Assembly: GCA_947172415.1 (NCBI GenBank)
Contig: OX359192.1
Location: 5,582,501-5,646,500 of the forward strand
Length of the DNA stretch: 64,000 nucleotides
Source of the DNA: Chondrosia reniformis
Taxonomy: Eukaryota > Porifera > Demospongiae > Chondrillida > Chondrillidae
Reading direction: 5' to 3'
Made by a program: the position numbers and the translations under genes. Shown piece by piece: positions 10,151 through 21,938 of the stretch; position 1 is the first letter of the stretch; every line of letters starts with the position of its first letter. The notes beneath the pieces were generated by a model, which saw nothing but the letters and a program-made list of their open reading frames with translations, did no database searches and was not told the origin of the DNA.

Positions 10151-10321
10151 GTAATTGACCATGCGTCTGTTAAAGCTGACAAGAACATTGATAATTTGGA
10201 ACATGAGACTGAGAGGATCCAGGAACAAAGGAAAAGAAGCTGTTCATGGACAATTTTGATTTTTTTACTACTTGTCTTTGCAACATTTCTAGGCATGGTG
10301 ATGTTTATTAAAATAACATAA
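10151..10321 (+). CDS. orphan terminal exon encoding a USE1-like tail-anchored SNARE end
   Basis: After an acceptor (tttctgttag) a 57-codon frame runs to a stop. It reads VIDHASVKADKNIDNLEHET, then ERIQEQRKRSCSW, a hydrophobic stretch of about 20 residues, and a short MFIKIT end. This matches the last part of the SNARE helix and C-terminal membrane anchor of USE1, the ER SNARE of Golgi-to-ER retrograde traffic (human: ADQNLEKLKTESERLEQ, then the anchor and LFIRI). No other USE1 exons are visible in the window. It may be the last exon of an unrecognised gene, an alternative 3' exon (its phase 0 would fit the ULK3 junction at 8381), or a fragment left by duplication. Confidence 0.5.
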   Translation, partial: VIDHASVKADKNIDNLEHETERIQEQRKRSCSWTILIFLLLVFATFLGMVMFIKIT

Positions 10322-11152
10322 TGTATATGTTTTGGCATTTAGAAAAGCATGCATTAATGGCTGCAAATAACCGAAAATTGCTTCATTGGTGATTTATGAG
10401 GTGTTGCTTGCTAATATATTGGAACTAGCCATTAAAAGAGGAATACTCCAGGAAGTGCATTGCGCAATCATTTCCCACAAAACTATATAAATTGTGCAAC
10501 ATCACAATTAGATAAATATGGCTGTACAGCACTATATATCACTATCAGCAGTATAGTAGCATGTACATAGTATTGGTAGTATCTATAGCAGTAGTATAGC
10601 AGTTGCATATAGTAGCTGAAAGTGACTGTAATAAATCTATAGAAACTTGTTTAGTAATTATTATGAAGCAAATTTTCGAAAATGTTAATGTTAATATTTA
10701 ATAGAATATTCATGCACAGTGTTTCCTTCCTCCGCTTTTGATCTTTTTCAAGTTCTTCTTTGTCTTACCCTTTCACTTTGACTCTATGAACAAAATTAGC
10801 ATACACAATGTGCCCATAAATACAAATAATTCATACCACCATTTATAGTGTGACCATCATGTACATCATATATATTTAGTTCTAAAAATGAACAGCATGA
10901 ATGTAGTTTGTAGTTCATGATCACTGTTCTATATACATCATCATCCAAAATATTCCCTGTAGGGCATAAAGTTACTCTAAACCCTGGTACTGTAGTGTTG
11001 CTTCTTGTTGGCCTTTTCGATGATATTACAGCATCATCAGGCAATCTGATCTTCCTCTTTTTGGATTCTGAAATGTAGATGTTGTCCATAACTATTAATA
11101 TAATATGAGAGTGTATAAGCTCAATTCTTTTCAGCAATATGTAGGACTGTGC
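10322..11152. other. AT-rich DNA; weak minus-strand exon-like frame at about 10797-11072
   Basis: On the minus strand an acceptor-like catttcag is followed by an open frame starting SKKRKIRLPDDAVISSKRP. I recognise no family and cannot join it to other exons with confidence. The rest shows no feature. Confidence 0.3.
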
Positions 11153-11335
11153 CTGTTCTTTTCTTCTTCTTCCTTCCTCTCCTCCTTTTCCTTCATTTTT
11201 CTCTTCTCTTGTTTCTTCCCTTTACTCTCCTCTTCTTCCTTCATCTTCTTTTCCTCTTCTTTCTTCATTTTCCTCTCTTCTTTCTTCTCTTTCCTCTCCT
11301 CTTCTTCCTTTATTTTCCTCTTCTCTTAATTCCTT
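11153..11335. repeat. polypyrimidine/polypurine tract
   Basis: About 180 bp of almost uninterrupted C/T on the plus strand (tcttcctctcc-type low complexity). On the minus strand one frame is an open Lys/Glu/Arg-rich stretch, which could be a charged coil or just a by-product of the purine tract. Such mirror tracts can form triplex DNA. Confidence 0.8.
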
Positions 11336-11574
11336 CTTAAATGGAGAAAACAAAGGAGACAAGTGATGAACAAATGCTTTGGATGGTACATATATACACA
11401 ATTGAAGACAGTGTCAGGAATTTTTACTTTACAACAAACAGTTAACTCCTTCACACCATCAACTCCTTTAGCATCAAATGCTTCCCTGCAGCACCAACCC
11501 CGGTTCCATTCAGCTACAAAATGTAGTACAACAACAAGAATGGCACTTGAAAAACCTAATTGTTTTCGCAGCAA

Positions 11575-12045
11575 ATGCTTGCATGACTGCTATTCCGATT
11601 CTAATGGTGTCGCTTGGCTGTTATTCTGAAAATGAACTGCTAAATATGGCATGACTTGTGCTGAGCTTGTCCTAAAACAATGCCACTGGAACTAGATCAA
11701 CTTATTGTGGCAGTATTCATCACTTTTACCATACATAGTGTGAATATCTCACTTTCTTTTTAACAGGGTAGGCAATCATAAACAAAAAAAAACAAGTAAA
11801 TATTAAAAACTGAATCTAGAAGTATAGGTATGGCAGTGCTGCAAGATAGACTGGTACAAAATACTTAACAAAACAAGACATTGATCCTGTGGTAAGTCTA
11901 ACAATACAGAAGTGGTATACTAAAATATTAATCATATATACACGTCACTTCAGTGTTTGGGCTCACCAAGAATGATAGGCTTTGATAGCTGCATGAAGCA
12001 GGGATGGTATAGGTTTGGCAGACATTTATTCAAACTTTGCAATTG
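11575..12045. repeat. diverged duplicate, copy 1 (paired with 13105-13516)
   Basis: Several collinear blocks recur about 1.5 kb downstream: gaaaatgaactgctaaatat, gtgtgaatatctcactttct, aaaactgaatctagaagta and gggatggtata plus aggtttggcag, in the same order. Spacing between blocks differs, so the copies are old. The minus strand here has a broken frame including LVVVLHFVAEWNRGWCC that vaguely recalls a thioredoxin-like fold; I do not assign it. Confidence 0.8.
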
Positions 12046-13104
12046 GGTAGCCTATTCCCTATAGTTAGTAAAAATTATTCACAATTTAGAACTTGCATAA
12101 GTTCACATGCTAGTACTATTAATTCATTTGAAATAAAGAAGAAAACAATTTCAGAAATTATTAACCATTGCAATGCAAAGGTTGAGGACATTGAAACACA
12201 CTTTGACATCTAGAAAATCATGGATAAATGACTACAATATTGCTTTGTTGCTGATTTATGTAATGAAAATACATTGAATAGGGCGGTCATGCTATGTTTT
12301 CATACAGTTTGTAGTGGCTATACTACGGGCAAACTGTATGAAACACTTTCAGGATTCCTTTGACTATATACCATAAATTCCTTTATAGTAGCTAGATCCT
12401 AAGAATGGAAATGGCTGAAAATATGTACTTTCATTGGCCTGGACTGAGATAGATAACTCTAACAAATGATTCCAATCTGACTTGAAGGAAAATTCAAGTA
12501 TTATATAATTATAACTACCTAATCTGGACTTGTCTTATATACACATACAATGTAGCTACATACAGCTTAGTTTTAGTAAAATATATACGACTCCATTAAG
12601 GATAAAATTCAAATTTAAAACTATTTTATACAAAATATTAACTGCATGTCAAGCCTGAATGTGTGCATATATAATAAACTGCAAGTGCTTCCTCTAGTTG
12701 ACACTTGGTTGGGAAAAATGTAGAAAAAAATGATTGCTCAAACAACCATTCTATAGTTTGTTCTTTAAAAGTGCATGATTATAAGGAATGCATACACACT
12801 GTATATTAGTTATCCCATATACTGTACGTACCTTCCTTTTCCTTTTAGGTAATGGATAATATAATAGAGGTCCCACTGTAATTCCCCTTAACCATCTGTA
12901 TGTACCATAATGTTAGGTAATTATACGTATATACATACAAGCAATCCTTTTATTAAAACCATGCAGCATGCACACAGTTGGTAAATAGGTAGTGTAGATG
13001 TAATATCTACTTCTTACAGTTTACATGTATTCTCATAAAGTCTTGTATATATATATATAAGCCTAATATAATTAGCCAAGAATTAATTCCTAATTATTGT
13101 TTTC
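12046..13104. other. AT-rich DNA, nothing recognised
   Basis: About 1 kb with only short frames and simple TA-rich tracts (around 13047). No gene, repeat family or RNA was recognised. Confidence 0.6.
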
Positions 13105-13516
13105 ACAGCATGGCTGTTATTCCAATTCTACTGGTGCCACTTGGCTGTCATTATGAAAATGAACTGCTAAATATGGCATGACTTGTGTTGAGCTTGACCC
13201 TTTAGTCTGCTTTGTTATGTCCCATAACATAACCAGAACATTCTAACAAAGTTCTCTAATCAGTACACTCTTAAAATTAAAGACTTTCTCAACTAGTCCT
13301 ACTTATAATGACAATATTCATCACTTTTTTTCCATAACAAGGCATACTTTAGTGTGAATATCTCACTTTCTATATTTAACATAACAAGTAAAACAAAACA
13401 TTTTAAAACTGAATCTAGAAGTAAAGTTTAAGTGATATATATACATCACTTCTACACCATGAATGATAGTTGAAGTAGGGATGGTATACGTAGGTTTGGC
13501 AGGAGTTTGTTCAAAA
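13105..13516. repeat. diverged duplicate, copy 2, abutting the macrosatellite
   Basis: It repeats the block order of 11575-12045. Homology ends at ttcaaa, exactly where the first 169-bp satellite monomer begins (13517). The other copy continues into unrelated sequence at that point. This makes the left edge of the satellite complex unusually precise. Confidence 0.75.
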
Positions 13517-13685
13517 GTTAATGTATGGTGAGAGATAGGGCAAATTTTAAGTTTCATCAAAATTTCAAAAACCAATTGGACATGCTCCATAGATGTCTGT
13601 GAATGCTGACACAAAGATTTAGCTTCATATCTCTCCATTTTATGGAGTGACAGCCCTCAATATACATTAAATTCTGGTATACAAA
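13517..13685. repeat. satellite R1, single 169-bp monomer
   Basis: The first forward monomer of the 169-bp family, starting gttaatgtatggtgagagat. It is followed by a switch to inverted-orientation monomers at 13686. Confidence 0.9.
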
Positions 13686-14210
13686 GTTAATGTACATACA
13701 GTAACTTCGTATAGCAGTTATAAAAAGTACATGAAGCGCTGTAACTCTTCCACATTTAGAGATATGAATCTGAAACTCTATCTCAGTATTCACAGGGATG
13801 TATGAAAGGTTTTCATTGAGTTTTGCAAATTTTAATATCTACTCATATTTGCCCTATCTCTTACCATACATTAACTTAGTATAGCAGTAATAAAAGTACA
13901 TCAAGTGCTGTAACTCTTCCAAATGTAGAGATATGAATCTGAAACTCTATCTCAGTATTCACAGAGATGTATGTAAGGTTTTCATTGAGTTTTGCAAATT
14001 TTGATATCTACTCATATTTGCCTTATCTCTCACCATACATTAACTTCGTATAGCAGTAATAAAAAGTACATCAAGTGCTGTAATTCTTCCGAATGAAGAG
14101 ATATGAATCTAACACTCTATCTCATTATTCACAGAGATATATGAAATATTTTTAACGAATTTTGCAAATTTTAATACCTACTCAAATTTGCCCTATCTCT
14201 CACCATACAT
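13686..14210. repeat. satellite R2, three diverged inverted monomers
   Basis: These units are diverged reverse complements of R1. The end tttgccctatctctcaccat is shared almost perfectly with the reverse complement of R1, while the rest is roughly two-thirds similar by eye. Other copies of the core have two R2 units on this side instead of three. Confidence 0.85.
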
Positions 14211-15283
14211 TAGCTAACCCTTATTGCGTAATACTATAAATGGCCGACCTTGAGTAGGTATAAGAGTGAAATACGGTACTTCATATATTTCAGAAAATTA
14301 GAACTCTTTGAAAGACTTCTTATACACATGGATATGCACTGTGTAGTACTTGATTGTTGTTGAAGCAGTATTTATCCACGTATATTATATGGATGTCGTT
14401 AAAGTGAAATTTTGCCGATCGACGGCCAACGAAACTCCAAAGAAAAAAAGTTGGACCATACCGAACGCTACCATCCACGACGCTCAGAGGCCGGGATCGG
14501 TGGTAACGCTCTGCCGAGTTGAGCTTTGGGTGTCACTTGCGTGAGAAGAACCAGTTCTTCTCGATATGGCCGACTCATATGAATCCAAAGATATCAGATG
14601 CCAATCCCACATTACGTGGAACCCCCCCGAAATCCGGATTATTGGTGAGCACGTCTCTATGGCACCAACCGATTAGGAGACAGCTTCAGAGTCTAAGCGC
14701 TACCAACCTCTATGGGAACCGCAACCACCATAGAGATGTGTCCAGGTAGGCCTACTTTATAAGGTTTTGCGCTTCTATTTAAACAAGAAAATTTCAAAAG
14801 GAAACGATTGTGGTTGGCGCAATTCCATACTTAAGAATAGGATATTTGCGAGAAAAATGTAGTCAGATTATATCAAGTTAATTCGGGATGAGTGCATCGT
14901 TCCAAGCCATTTTAAAGGTATATCCAGTATTCGTGGTTCATCTAGAAACTGGGAAAAATGGATAGAATCCTGTAAGTGTCTTGATTGGCGGAGGAGACCA
15001 ACTTTTCTGGTCCCATGTAGAAACGATTTTAGCGAGAGGTGTTCCGATATGAACGTAAACTGGTATAACCAGCCACACTCAATCTCAATTGCAGTAATAG
15101 CGTAATGGCTACCTGCCTCTATGTAAAGACCTTCTGACAGCTGCGTTCTGGACTGTCCCTGCGTGTTTCTAGTTGCCCCATTCATGTCAAAACATTTTAA
15201 CTTGGTATGCCGATAATTTGCATAATAGTATCGCACGATATATATGCTACACCATTTGAGGTCGTATAGTAGAAATTTAATGT
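14211..15283. repeat. macrosatellite core, copy 1 (about 1.07 kb)
   Basis: Core sequence found four times almost identically, with a fifth truncated copy at 30247. It begins tagctaacccttattgcgta. It contains an 8-bp-arm hairpin (gagaagaa, ccag, ttcttctc) and a longer imperfect hairpin built on ctctatgg/ccatagag. It carries short frames of 64 and 76 codons (plus) and 139 codons (minus, 14868-15287). None resembles a transposase, reverse transcriptase or other known protein. The conservation of frames says nothing because the DNA copies are nearly identical. Confidence 0.9.
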
Positions 15284-15419
15284 ACATTATAGTGCTGTAA
15301 CTCTTCCGAATGAAGAATTATGGATCTGAAACTCTATCTCAGTATTCACAGAGATGTATGAAAGGTTTTCATTGAGTTTAGCAAATTTTGATATCTACTC
15401 ATATTTGCCCTATCTGTGA
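15284..15419. repeat. satellite R2, single inverted monomer right of core 1
   Basis: One diverged inverted monomer starting agtgctgtaactcttccgaa and ending tttgccctatctgtgacc, where orientation flips back to R1. The junction forms a local palindrome. Confidence 0.85.
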
Positions 15420-17785
15420 CCAAATGTATGGTGAGAGTTAGGGCAAATTTTAAGTTTCATCAAAATTTCAAAAACCCATTGGACATAATCCATAGATGTC
15501 TGTGAATGCTGACACAAAGATTTAGCTTCATATCTCTCCATTTGATAGAGTGACAGCCCTCAATATACATTAAATTCTGATATACAAAGTTAATGTATGG
15601 TGAGAGATAGGGCAAATTTTAAGTTTCATCAAAATTTCAAAAACCCATTGGACATGCTCCATAGATGTCTGTGAATGCTGACACAAAGATTTAGCTTCAT
15701 ATCTCTCCATTTGATAGAGTGACAGCCCTCAATATACAATAAATTCTGATATACAAAGTTAATGTATGGTGAGAGATAGGGCAAATTTTAAGTTTCATCA
15801 AAATTTCAAAAACCCATTGGACATGCTCCATAGATGTCTGTGAATGCTGAAACAAAGATTTAGCTTCATATCTCTCCATTTGATAGAGTGACAACCCTCA
15901 ATATACATTAAATTCTGATATACAAAGTTAATGTATGGTGAGAGATAGGGCAAATTTTAAGTTTCATCAAAATTTCAAAAACCCATTGGACATGCTCTAT
16001 AGATGTCTGTGAATGCTGACACAAAGGTTTAGCTTCATATCTCTCCATTTGATCAAGTGACAGCCCTCAATATACATTAAATTCTGATATACCAAGTTAA
16101 TGTATGGTGAGAGATAGGGCAAATTTTAAGTTTCATCAAAATTTCATAAACCCATTGGACATGCTCCATAGATGTCTGTGAATGCTGACACAAAGGTTTA
16201 GCTTCATATCTCTCCATTTGATCAAGTGACAGCCCTCAATATACATTAAATTCTGATATACAAAGTTAATGTATGGTGAGAGATAGGGCAAATTTTAAGT
16301 TTCATCAAAATTTCAAAAACCCATTGGACATGTTCTATAGATGTCTGTGAATGCTGACACAAAGGTTTAGCTTCATATCTCTCCATTTGATAGAGTGACA
16401 GCCCTCAATATACATTAAATTCTGATATACAAAGTTAATGTATGGTGAGAGATAGGGCAAATTTTAAGTTTCATCAAAATTTCAAAAACCCATTGGACAT
16501 GCTCCATAGATGTCTGCGAATGCTGAAACAAAGATTTAGCTTCATATCTCTCCATTTGATAGAGTGACAGCCCTCAATATACATTAAATTCTGATATACA
16601 AAGTTAATGTATGGTGAGAGATAGGGCAAATTTTAAGTTTCATCAAAATTTCAAAAACCAATTGGACATGCTCCATAGATGTCTGTGAATGCTGAAACAA
16701 AGATTTAGCTTCATATCTCTCCATTTGATAGAGTGACAGCCCTCAATATACATTAAATTCTGATATACAAAGTTAATGTATGGTGAGAGATAGGGCAAAT
16801 TTTAAGTTTCATCAAAATTTCAAAAACCCATTGGACATTCTCCATGGGTGTCTGTGAATGCTGACACAAAGGTTTAGCTTCATATCTCTCCATTTGATAG
16901 AGTGACAGCCCTCAATATACATTAAATTCTGATATACAAAGTTAATGTATGGTGAGAGATAGGGCAAATTTTAAGTTTCATCAAAATTTCAAAAACCCAT
17001 TGGACATTCTCCATGGGTGTCTGTGAATGCTGACACAAAGGTTTAGCTTCATATATCTCCATTTGATCAAGTGACAGCCCTCAATATACATTAAATTCTG
17101 ATATACAAAGTTAATGTATGGTGAGAGATAGGGCAAATTTTAAGTTTCATCAAAATTTCAAAAACCCATTGGACATGCTCTATAGATGTCTGTGAATGCT
17201 GACACAAAGGTTTAGCTTCATATCTCTCCATTTGATAGAGTGACAGCCCTCAATATACATTAAATTCTGATATACAAAGTTAATGTATGGTGAGAGATAG
17301 GGCAAATTTTAAGTTTCATCAAAATTTCAAAAACCCATTGGACATTCTCCATGGGTGTCTGTGAATGCTGACACAAAGGTTTAGCTTCATATATCTCCAT
17401 TTGATCAAGTGACAGCCCTCAATATACATTAAATTCTGATATACAAAGTTAATGTATGGTGAGAGATAGGGCAAATTTTAAGTTTCATCAAAATTTCAAA
17501 AACCCATTGGACATGCTCTATAGATGTCTGTGAATGCTGACACAAAGGTTTAGCTTCATATCTCTCCATTTGATAGAGTGACAGCCCTCAATATACATTA
17601 AATTCTGATATACAAAGTTAATGTATGGTGAGAGATAGGGCAAATTTTAAGTTTCATCAAAATTTCAAAAACCCATTGGACATGCTCCATAGATGTCTGT
17701 GAATGCTGACACAAAGATTTAGCTTCATATCTCTCCATTTGATGGAGTGACAGCCCTCAATATACATTAAATTCTGGTATACAAA
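15420..17785. repeat. satellite array A: 14 R1 monomers of 169 bp
   Basis: Head-to-tail monomers starting gttaatgtatggtgagag with exact 169-bp spacing. Variants occur at a few fixed sites (agattta/aggttta, gatagag/gatcaag, ctccatag/ctctatag/ctccatgg). Confidence 0.95.
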
Positions 17786-18145
17786 GTTAATGTACATACA
17801 GTAACTTCGTATAGCAGTAATAAAAAGTACATGAAGCGCTGTAACTCTTCCACATTTAGAGATATGAATCTGAAACTCTATCTCAGTATTCACAGAGATG
17901 TATGAAAGGCATCCAATGAGTTTTGCATATTTTGATATATATCTACTCATATTTGCCCTATCTCTCACCATACATTAACTTCGTATAGCAGTAATAAAAA
18001 GTACATCAAGTGCTGTAATTCTTCCGAATGAAGAGATATGAATCTAACACTCTATCTCATTATTCACAGAGATATATGAAATATTTTTAACGAATTTTGC
18101 AAATTTTAATACCTACTCAAATTTGCCCTATCTCTCACCATACAT
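17786..18145. repeat. satellite R2, two inverted monomers left of core 2
   Basis: Two diverged inverted monomers (360 bp) between array A and core 2. The same 360-bp block recurs before cores 3 and 4. Confidence 0.9.
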
Positions 18146-19218
18146 TAGCTAACCCTTATTGCGTAATACTATAAATGGCCGACCTTGAGTAGGTATAAGA
18201 GTGAAATACGGTACTTCATATATTTCAGAAAATTAGAACTCTTTGAAAGACTTCTTATACACATGGATATGCACTGTGTAGTACTTGATTGTTGTTGAAG
18301 CAGTATTTATCCACATATATTATATGGATGTCGTTAAAGTGAAATTTTGCCGATCGACGGCCAACGAAACTCCAAAGAAAAAAAGTTGGACCATACCGAA
18401 CGCTACCATCCACGACGCTCAGAGGCCGGGATCGGTGGTAACGCTCTGCCGAGTTGAGCTTTGGGTGTCACTTGCGTGAGAAGAACCAGTTCTTCTCGAT
18501 ATGGCCGACTCATATGAATCCAAAGATATCAGATGCCAATCCCACATTACGTGGAACCCCCCCGAAATCCGGATTATTGGTGAGCACGTCTCTATGGCAC
18601 CAACCGATTAGGAGACAGCTTCAGAGTCTAAGCGCTACCAACCTCTATGGGAACCGCAACCACCATAGAGATGTGTCCAGGTAGGCCTACTTTATAAGGT
18701 TTTGCGCTTCTATTTAAACAAGAAAATTTCAAAAGGAAACGATTGTGGTTGGCGCAATTCCATACTTAAGAATAGGGTATTTGCGAGAAAAATGTAGTCA
18801 GATTATATCAAGTTAATTCGGGATGAGTGCATCGTTCCAAGCCATTTTAAAGGTATATCCAGTATTCGTGGTTCATCTAGAAACTGGGAAAAATGGATAG
18901 AATCCTGTAAGTGTCTTGATTGGCGGAGGAGACCAACTTTTCTGGTCCCATGTAGAAACGATTTTAGCGAGAGGTGTTCCGATATGAACGTAAACTGGTA
19001 TAACCAGCCACACTCAATCTCAATTGCAGTAATAGCGTAATGGCTACCTGCCTCTATGTAAAGACCTTCTGACAGCTGCGTTCTGGACTGTCCCTGCGTG
19101 TTTCTAGTTGCCCCATTCATGTCAAAACATTTTAACTTGGTATGCCGATAATTTGCATAATAGTATCGCACGATATATATGCTACACCATTTGAGGTCGT
19201 ATAGTAGAAATTTAATGT
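18146..19218. repeat. macrosatellite core, copy 2
   Basis: Nearly identical to core 1; I noticed single-base differences, for example tccacata here against tccacgta in cores 1 and 4. Confidence 0.9.
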
Positions 19219-19355
19219 ACATTATAGTGCTGTAACTCTTCCGAATGAAGAGTTATGGATCTGAAACTCTATCTCAGTATTCACAGAGATGTATGAAAGG
19301 TTTTCATTGAGTTTAGCAAATTTTGATATCTACTCATATTTGCCCTATCTGTGAC
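19219..19355. repeat. satellite R2, single inverted monomer right of core 2
   Basis: Same structure as after core 1, with the palindromic switch to R1 at its end. Confidence 0.85.
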
Positions 19356-20368
19356 CAAATGTATGGTGAGAGTTAGGGCAAATTTTAAGTTTCATCAAAA
19401 TTTCAAAAACCCATTGGACATAATCCATAGATGTCTGTGAATGCTGACACAAAGATTTAGCTTCATATCTCTCCATTTGATAGAGTGACAGCCCTCAATA
19501 TACATTAAATTCTGATATACAAAGTTAATGTATGGTGAGAGATAGGGCAAATTTTAAGTTTCATCAAAATTTCAAAAACCCATTGGACATGCTCCATAGA
19601 TGTCTGTGAATGCTGACACAAAGATTTAGCTCCATATCTCTCCATTTGATAGAGTGACAGCCCTCAATATACATTAAATTCTGATATACAAAGTTAATGT
19701 ATGGTGAGAGATAGGGCAAATTTTAAGTTTCATCAAAATTTCAAAAACCCATTGGACATGCTCTATAGATGTCTGTGAATGCTGACACAAAGGTTTAGCT
19801 TCATATCTCTCCATTTGATCAAGTGACAGCCCTCAATATACATTAAATTCTGATATACAAAGTTAATGTATGGTGAGAGATAGGGCAAATTTTAAGTTTC
19901 ATCAAAATTTCAAAAACCCATTGGACATGCTCCATAGATGTCTGTGAATGCTGACACAAAGGTTTAGCTTCATATCTCTCCATTTGATAGAGTGACAGCC
20001 CTCAATATACATTAAATTCTGATATACAAAGTTAATGTATGGTGAGAGATAGGGCAAATTTTAAGTTTCATCAAAATTTCAAAAACCCATTGGACATGCT
20101 CTATAGATGTCTGTGAATGCTGACACAAAGATTTAGCTTCATATCTCTCCATTTGATAGAGTGACAGCCCTCAATATACATTAAATTCTGATATACAAAG
20201 TTAATGTATGGTGAGAGATAGGGCAAATTTTAAGTTTCATCAAAATTTCAAAAACCCATTGGACATGCTCCATAGATGTCTGTGAATGCTGACACAAAGA
20301 TTTAGCTTCATATCTCTCCATTTGATGGAGTGACAGCCCTCAATATACATTAAATTCTGGTATACAAA
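19356..20368. repeat. satellite array B: 6 R1 monomers
   Basis: Six 169-bp units by start-to-start spacing, of the same type as array A. Confidence 0.95.
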
Positions 20369-20728
20369 GTTAATGTACATACAGTAACTTCGTATAGCAG
20401 TAATAAAAAGTACATGAAGCGCTGTAACTCTTCCACATTTAGAGATATGAATCTGAAACTCTATCTCAGTATTCACAGAGATGTATGAAAGGCATCCAAT
20501 GAGTTTTGCATATTTTGATATATATCTACTCATATTTGCCCTATCTCTCACCATACATTAACTTCGTATAGCAGTAATAAAAAGTACATCAAGTGCTGTA
20601 ATTCTTCCGAATGAAGAGATATGAATCTAACACTCTATCTCATTATTCACAGAGATATATGAAATATTTTTAACGAATTTTGCAAATTTTAATACCTACT
20701 CAAATTTGCCCTATCTCTCACCATACAT
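20369..20728. repeat. satellite R2, two inverted monomers left of core 3
   Basis: The same 360-bp inverted pair as before core 2. Confidence 0.9.
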
Positions 20729-21801
20729 TAGCTAACCCTTATTGCGTAATACTATAAATGGCCGACCTTGAGTAGGTATAAGAGTGAAATACGGTACTTC
20801 ATATATTTCAGAAAATTAGAACTCTTTGAAAGACTTCTTATACACATGGATATGCACTGTGTAGTACTTGATTGTTGTTGAAGCAGTATTTATCCACATA
20901 TATTATATGGATGTCGTTAAAGTGAAATTTTGCCGATCGACGGCCAACGAAACTCCAAAGAAAAAAAGTTGGACCATACCGAACGCTACCATCCACGACG
21001 CTCAGAGGCCGGGATCGGTGGTAACGCTCTGCCGAGTTGAGCTTTGGGTGTCACTTGCGTGAGAAGAACCAGTTCTTCTCGATATGGCCGACTCATATGA
21101 ATCCAAAGATATCAGATGCCAATCCCACATTACGTGGAACCCCCCCGAAATCCGGATTATTGGTGAGCACGTCTCTATGGCACCAACCGATTAGGAGACA
21201 GCTTCAGAGTCTAAGCGCTACCAACCTCTATGGGAACCGCAACCACCATAGAGATGTGTCCAGGTAGGCCTACTTTATAAGGTTTTGCGCTTCTATTTAA
21301 ACAAGAAAATTTCAAAAGGAAACGATTGTGGTTGGCGCAATTCCATACTTAAGAATAGGGTATTTGCGAGAAAAATGTAGTCAGATTATATCAAGTTAAT
21401 TCGGGATGAGTGCATCGTTCCAAGCCATTTTAAAGGTATATCCAGTATTCGTGGTTCATCTAGAAACTGGGAAAAATGGATAGAATCCTGTAAGTGTCTT
21501 GATTGGCGGAGGAGACCAACTTTTCTGGTCCCATGTAGAAACGATTTTAGCGAGAGGTGTTCCGATATGAACGTAAACTGGTATAACCAGCCACACTCAA
21601 TCTCAATTGCAGTAATAGCGTAATGGCTACCTGCCTCTATGTAAAGACCTTCTGACAGCTGCGTTCTGGACTGTCCCTGCGTGTTTCTAGTTGCCCCATT
21701 CATGTCAAAACATTTTAACTTGGTATGCCGATAATTTGCATAATAGTATCGCACGATATATATGCTACACCATTTGAGGTCGTATAGTAGAAATTTAATG
21801 T
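20729..21801. repeat. macrosatellite core, copy 3
   Basis: Appears identical or almost identical to core 2 by eye. Confidence 0.9.
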
Positions 21802-21938
21802 ACATTATAGTGCTGTAACTCTTCCGAATGAAGAGTTATGGATCTGAAACTCTATCTCAGTATTCACAGAGATGTATGAAAGGTTTTCATTGAGTTTAGC
21901 AAATTTTGATATCTACTCATATTTGCCCTATCTGTGAC
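21802..21938. repeat. satellite R2, single inverted monomer right of core 3
   Basis: As after cores 1 and 2. Confidence 0.85.

Noticed and set aside
11326..11640. Thioredoxin-like minus-strand fragment (LVVVLHFVAEW)
   Set aside because: The frame is broken by stops and the CxxC active site is absent, so no reliable gene can be called.
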